Source: Penicillium oxalicum
Taxonomy: Eukaryota > Ascomycota > Eurotiomycetes > Eurotiales > Aspergillaceae
Direction of reading: 5' to 3'
Assembly: GCF_001723175.1 (NCBI RefSeq)
Contig: NC_064656.1
Span: forward strand, 2,294,001 to 2,358,000
DNA: 64,000 bases
Part shown: in pieces, positions 58,996-64,000 of the stretch
How positions within the stretch are numbered: the first letter of the stretch is position 1
How the letters are laid out: each line of letters starts with the position of its first letter
The notes under the pieces: model-generated
The model's database searches: none
Seen by the model: only the letters and a program-made list of their open reading frames with translations
What the model was told of the DNA's origin: nothing
Program-made: the position numbers and the translations under genes

Positions 58996-60546
58996 TCAGG
59001 AAGAAGGCGGTATTAGGGTGCCATTCATGGGCAAAATCTCGGCTTTATTCTCCGCGAACTGAAGCTTCTGGTCCTGCCAGATAGCGAAACTGAGAACCTC
59101 GAGCAGATATCGCTCGCGATATATGAAAAATTGCTTTCCCTCCCGACGAATGAAGCGGCATGCGTGCTCTTTTAGGATGATCGCATTCCGGGAAGACTTA
59201 GTGGACAATTGCAAGATTGTGTGCACCGAAATGGTAAGCTCGGTCGAGTCAGCTGTGTGTGACAAGACCTCCGACAGAATCTCCTTTGTCTTTTTATCCC
59301 GAGTCAACCACTTGCTGTAGTTTTCCATCATACCCTGTGTCTCCAAGAATCGCAATATCGATTCCAGAGATTGCACATCGACCAGCGCAGATGGTAAAGT
59401 CGTATGGCTTTCAGCCAGTTGGTGTTGCATTGATATTGCAAGCTGGAGGTCCTCGATGAGCAAATGACTTTCAAAGCTCACCTGCGGGTCCTGGTCGAAG
59501 AGAGGCCTGTCATAGCCAAGCTTTTTGCGCCAGAAAAAATTGACAGCAATCAATGAGACAATGCAAGGGATGAGCATCACGTATCCCCACCATCGCTCCG
59601 CAGTGACCATCGACGCGACGCGGCACCGGCAACCAATCCGTTGATTCCGTTAACGGTAGAATGCCACTGGAATTGACGAAGCCGGTAGTGTAAACGACGC
59701 TTGATCTCGTCATCCGGACAAGACGATCGAACAGCCTGGAGTTGTTGTTGGAACCGGTGTATCAGATAGCCAGACCAGATGCCGTTGATCAGTCCAAACA
59801 AGGCAGCAAGGCCATTTCCAATGTATCCGGACAGAAGGTTGCTGGCGATGAAAACACGATGATTCGCACCCCCGACGGCCATCCATGTGCCGACCCCAAC
59901 AAGCATCGACCCGAATCCCATCAGTAGATCCATCACGATACGATCGACGACCTCAGTCCCAAGCTCACGAGTATTGACGCCAATTCTGCTCTGCAAATAT
60001 TTTGCCGTCTCTTGATGGGAGCTGCACTTGGCTCGCTGGTGCTGCAGTCGCTCTCTTTCTGCCCTCAGGAGCTTGGCATTCCGCAGGCTGAGCCGAAAGT
60101 CCTGCGCAGCAACGAATACCATGCACAAACGCACATGTTCCACCAATACCCATCAGCACCGCCGCAAATCTCGGTACGGGGATTTGATTCCACACATTGG
60201 CTGCAAAGTCTGCTGCATTGGCTAGCTCGAGGTATCCAACGCCGGCGAGGAGGCTGTTTTCGTATTGTCTCTGGTGCAAGAGGCGGAACCGTCCCCGACG
60301 ACGAACGAGTGTCACAGAACCATCGCTGGACTCTGTTCCTTCTGGTGCGCTCGTTCTGGTAGAAATTTGGGGCAGTTTGGGTAGGACGGAAGGTGGAGAC
60401 TCCAAATCGGCTAACTCGACATCCGTGGCCGCCCGAGAGTCTGGTGTCAGGAATGCATGCTGCATGTCGAACTCGCTGGATGATGGAGTCGGACGTGTAG
60501 GGTGAGCAGTGAGGAGGGTCTCCAAGGATGTGTGAGATGTCGCCAT
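58996..60546 (-). pseudogene. Fungal multispanning membrane protein, two frameshifts
   Basis: The full stretch encodes, in three successive frames, one protein of about 514 residues from an uncharacterised fungal membrane family. The N-terminus (from ATG at 60546) is polar and cytosolic, then ENSLLAGVGYLELANAADFA and a helix ending MGIGGTCAFVH. The frame then breaks at 60119-60120 (one extra C on the plus strand). It resumes with VFVAAQDFRLSLRNAKLL and continues through ELGTEVVDRIVMDLLMGFGSML and ASNLLSGYIGNGLAALFGLING. It breaks again at 59611-59620, where CGACG is tandemly duplicated; with one copy the text reads GAAS then MVTAERWWGYV without a gap. The rest is open to 58996. As written, translation stops at 59965. 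No GT-AG intron of proper phase rescues the first break without deleting conserved residues. It is either a young pseudogene or carries assembly errors. Confidence 0.7.
59611..59620. repeat. 5-bp tandem duplication CGACG-CGACG causing a frameshift
   Basis: Two adjacent copies of CGACG lie exactly at the point where the membrane-protein frame changes. One copy is enough for continuous reading. Confidence 0.65.
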
Positions 60547-61349
60547 GTATAGAGGATACAGGGAAGTTGAACCTGAGGTGACAGAGTGTTGATCATGAGT
60601 GGTGTGGACAAAGCGATCTATGCTTCTGGCAAAAGAACAAAAATGACATCAGCTTGCGAAGTCGAGGCAAATATGGGCAGACAATCTGTCTCGTAGAGAC
60701 CCCCAAGTGACATGAGAGAGTGAGGAATTCTTGTCCAGCACATGAATTGTTCAGAGGGAAAACGGTCGGGTCAGGAGGAAGAAACGGAAGGAGAAAATAG
60801 CGAGTTGGAAAGACATACATACCCGGGCAGACTACCAGGGCTGCTGTGGCAGTTGACGACTATGGGGTACGCCCTAGTCCTGGTACAGGTACAGGTACTC
60901 TTCCACCAAGTCACTTCCAAGCCCCTTTCGTGGGCGGGGGAACTACCTTGCGTGTACTGTACTGGGGGGGCTCGACGAGTCAACGCCCACAGGAGTGGCT
61001 GCCTACCGGGAAAATCGGCTTGGCATTGCCTTGTAGGGCTGAAGGCGTCTCCACCAATTAGACTTTGGGTCGTCCGAATCGGGATGACGAAAGGAGATTG
61101 ACTGTACTTGAGTCGGGGATTACGAGACGAGAAAAACTCGGTCACGCGCGTGGGAAATGGCATATGCCTGTACTTTGGGGAGCTGTGTACTGTGTCAGGA
61201 GATGATTCCAACCTGATCACCCATCTCTTCCAAGATTAGGCCATCCACCTTACAAAATACAATTCTTGGATCTATTGAAAGGGCGAACGAGAATGAATTC
61301 TGAGCGAAGATACCAGCTCTTACTATGTAGTCAGGTCGGCCATCCTTTG
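60547..61349. other. Intergenic region between two minus-strand membrane-protein genes
   Basis: Promoter of the broken membrane-protein gene and 3' flank of the anoctamin gene. A short GGTACA repeat occurs at about 60878-60900. No coding frame with motifs. Confidence 0.55.
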
Positions 61350-63911
61350 TCACGCACCCTTCTCTCCTTTATTTTCCTGTCTAGGTTGACTCAACGCGCG
61401 AATGATCTTGACGCCCGCGTCAGTCGGATCACAGTGCTGGCTATCCCAGAAATCGGCTTCTTGGTCGGAGCCACGGAGATCTTCATTGATGGGCTGCTGC
61501 TGCTGCTCCCTGGTCGGCGAAGGAGACCCCTCCGGTGAGACGGTGGTGTCACTACTGTACACGTCTACACGTTCGTGGAAACGCACACGCTGGCGTACCC
61601 GCCTCGGGGAGTCAGGTGAACAGTAGCGTGACTGCTGCATCTCAAGGTAGGCCTTGCGCACCGCATATCGGCTAGCTTCCTCGTGACGGAGAGTATCGGT
61701 GAGAATTTTCCGAAGCACAGAGGTGGCAGTGAACCGAATGCCCAAGTACGCCTGTTCGGCGACGAAGATGGTGAGCAGCAATGACGAAAGGCGAACCTCA
61801 GAGATGGGCCCCCGGTAGAGGTGCACGATGGCTGCTGTTGACAAGGTGCCCAGCCAGGCGAGAAAGTCCAGACCAAGGATGCACGGCCCGATCGAATCAG
61901 CTCGCACTGGGGGAGGACGTTGACATTCCAGGGTCAGTTTGAAAAAGTCACCCCGAACCTCAAGCCAGTTGTTCAGCAAAAACCCGAGCGGGACCAGTGG
62001 CCACGCGACTCCAAACAGTGCCAGATAGCCAAATTGCACGCACATCTCCAAGATGTCGTCCTCCACCTTGTATTCTTCAGCACTAGCTTCGCTACGAACA
62101 CGACGCATGAAGGCTGCTTCATGAGGAGCATCCATCAGCAGTAGGTCGGTCGCTTTGGAAAAGCTTCGTTGCCGCTTCAATCCGGCCTTGTGCTGGCGGT
62201 AATCCTGCCATTTCTGCCAAAGCACATGTTTCACATAAGGAACCACAATTTCCTCCATGAAGCTAAAAACCTGAGCGGTCATTGAGAGATAAATGACCTC
62301 AGCCTGGAAGCGAGAGGTGTCCACCTCGAACTCTTTGTTGCTGAATGTTTCGATTCCAAACCGGCTTAGGATATCCAATTGGGGGACAATGCGATGACCC
62401 AAGGGCACATAGACGTATGCAGTGAGAATGGTCGGCAGGAAAGAAGTGATGAAATGCATGACGAAGGTCTTTTGGGTGTGCGCAAGATCGTGTAGATCCT
62501 GTGTGCGGTAATTCTCGTATTCGGTCAGTCGTTTGGCGATACCCGTGAGAAAGGAGGTGATCGCTGGCAGAGAGAGCGAGAATAAAATCGTCGGAATAAA
62601 CTCGAGGTATCCCTTCAAAGGACCATTATAAACTTCGGAAATAAAGACCTCACTGGCAAATGTGACCACAATCAGCGTGCCGAGAGCAATACTGGCGACA
62701 CTTGCAAATGGGACCAGCAGAAGTTGGCGCAAGAGCTGTTTCCAAGCTGGAAACACATACTTGATCTCGCCCGAGACCGGATCTTGAGCTTCCTTCTCCC
62801 ATCGATATTGCGCGCGGTTTACCTTGAGCTGTCCCACTCCCTTGACATTCCATCGCACGCTCAAGTCCAATTCCCGGATTTTCCAAAACTCAACAAACAC
62901 CACGCACCAAACACAGAGCGCGATCCCGTAGACAATTGAGTATGGACTGAGGAACCACCATCCGAGTATACCTAGCGCCGCGGGAAATGATAAAAATAGC
63001 GAGTAGCAGTGAATAAAGGCAAAATAGAATGCGACCTATTGAGCATTAGAAAGTCAATCTTGGAACCGCGCTTTTTTTTGGCCAAATTCTCAGACCGATG
63101 GCAATCATGGGGTCATCTGCACTCGCCTTCTCGCCAAATAATGCACGAATAGCATCCAAATCTTGCATAGTAAGGTTGGTCTTTCGGTTCCACTGACTCA
63201 TCAAATCAGAGCAGGCGTCTCGATCATGCAATGGGAATGACGCTGTGATGTTTTTCCATTTCCCTACCCCCGGAGTGATCCCAGCACCACCCAGCTTGGC
63301 GGGCCAGGTCACAGCATGAAACACGGATCGAATCTCCTCCGAGGGCGTCTCGGAAGCGGCAACGGTGTCTTCGTGACCGGCGGGTAGTGAATGTGTGATG
63401 CCAAATAGCCAATCTTTGATTCTGAATCATATGCCAAATATATGTTTAGTTTCCAGAAAGAGCAGTACAGAACTTGGGCTTTATCTAGCACCAGACTAAC
63501 CTCGATTGGTGGACCATCTTCCCTAGGCGATCTCGGGGTACATGAATGCACACCAGCAACGTTGAGCCATGGCCATGGCGGACCTGTACTCGAAGGCCCG
63601 CTTTAGTCAAATCCTGGATAAGGCTGCGATATTCTGAAATGGCTTCCGTCTGATCTGTCAAGCTGTCAGCAATTTGTTTGTCAATGGGAAAGAATGTGCC
63701 ATCTGTGACGACAAAGACGGTCGAACGAGGTCGAAAGGCAGGTCCTTGAAGTGGGGACAGATGTAGATACCGAGAGATAGGGTAACTCCGAGTGCAAGTT
63801 CATCATCTTAAGCTTACCGAGTTCGCTGAAATCATATTGCAGAATCCAATCAACCCCAAGGTTACTTTCCTCCTCGTCGCTGTGCTTTGTCCGGCCGGTA
63901 ATCCAAGACAT
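61350..63911 (-). CDS. Anoctamin / TMEM16 family protein (Ist2-like)
   Basis: This is a 742-residue membrane protein in four exons: 63818-63911, 63501-63654, 63127-63421 and 61350-63035. Fungal TMEM16 proteins are lipid scramblases or ER-plasma-membrane tethers. The N-terminal cytosolic domain includes VDWILQYDFSEL, AGLRVQVRHGHGSTLLVCIH and IKDWLFGI. The membrane region starts after VAFYFAFIHCYSLFLSFPAALG and carries the family hallmark TEYENYRTQDLHDLAHTQKTFVMHF split over helices. About ten helices follow, then a polar tail. Introns 1 and 2 are GT-AG; intron 1 is 163 nt, and an earlier acceptor could lengthen exon 2. Intron 3 (63036-63126) has a GC donor (AAG/GCGAGT) and a normal AG, and no GT donor keeps frame there. 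The start at 63911 is about 90 bases from the window edge, so its promoter is only partly visible. Confidence 0.9.
63036..63126 (-). other. GC-AG intron of the anoctamin gene
   Basis: A 91-nt intron with donor GCGAGT directly after GAG-AAG and acceptor CAATAG, phase 0. Splicing here joins EK to VAFYFAF, as expected in the family. GC-AG is the main non-canonical intron class in fungi. Confidence 0.75.
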
Positions 63912-64000
63912 CTTGGTCAGTCAGTGGGCGCCGGGTTAGCCCTGACGGGTACTGTCTCAATCCGAGTAGACGAGAATATGTGCAGCCGCTGTTTCGCCGG

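Noticed and set aside
60070..60180. Possible introns (for example a 55- or 58-nt GTG...AG) to explain the first frame change in the membrane-protein gene
   Set aside because: The donors are poor, and using them removes a conserved helix or the FRLSLRNAKL segment; donors with good sequence have the wrong phase.
1..64000. Search by eye for CRISPR arrays, integrases, transposases, terminal inverted repeats, rRNA and telomeric repeats
   Set aside because: None seen. Degenerate repeats would need a genome-wide comparison that cannot be done here.

Overview
The window reads as chromosomal DNA of a filamentous ascomycete, most likely a Eurotiomycete of the Aspergillus/Penicillium type. The evidence is short (about 45-165 nt) introns with GT-AG ends and CTAAC/CTGAC-like branch sites, TATA boxes 75-250 nt before start codons, an intron-bearing tRNA-Asp, and typical mould families: sedolisin, GH55 glucanase, flavohaemoglobin, DUF3292, anoctamin, Prm10 and an NRPS-like enzyme. 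No bacterial, viral, CRISPR or intact transposon signal was seen. I find 16 protein genes and 1 tRNA. Roughly 60 percent of the window is intergenic, which is sparse for such a fungus.

Layout, left to right. The 5' part of a secreted sedolisin protease (1-492, minus) carries a one-base frameshift. A 5.6 kb gene-free stretch follows, then an APC amino-acid/choline-type permease (6068-7801, minus). Next come tRNA-Asp(GTC) at 11089-11174 (minus), a 10-cysteine small secreted protein with a phospholipase-A2-like CxxHDxC motif (12087-12690, minus) and an SREBP-type bHLH transcription factor (16111-17129, minus). After the largest gene-free interval (17.1-24.5 kb) lie a small secreted protein (24458-25085, plus) and a flavohaemoglobin / NO dioxygenase (25792-27054, minus) with a perfect NirA-type palindrome upstream. 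Then come an orthodox aquaporin (29553-30680, plus), a DUF3292 membrane protein (33285-35449, plus), an Ala/Ser/Thr-rich GPI-type wall protein (36085-36618, minus) and a GH55 exo-beta-1,3-glucanase (40358-43210, minus).

The right third holds a possible minimal secondary-metabolite locus: an adenylation-domain enzyme with a decayed condensation-like N-terminus and no carrier domain (47933-50441, plus), convergent with a VMAT-like MFS exporter (50568-52318, minus) only 126 bp away. It is followed by Prm10/ThrE-type (53672-56230, plus), a small secreted histidine phosphatase (57669-58577, plus), a multispanning membrane-protein gene broken by two frameshifts, one of them a 5-bp tandem duplication (58996-60546, minus), and an anoctamin/Ist2 homologue with a GC-AG intron (61350-63911, minus).

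Apart from the NRPS-like/MFS pair, neighbouring genes do not form an obvious pathway. Recurring themes are secreted or wall proteins (sedolisin, two small secreted proteins, GPI protein, GH55, phosphatase) and membrane transport (permease, aquaporin, MFS, Prm10, anoctamin). All exon structures were derived by reading splice sites and frame by hand; protein family names rest on motif recognition, not on a database search.
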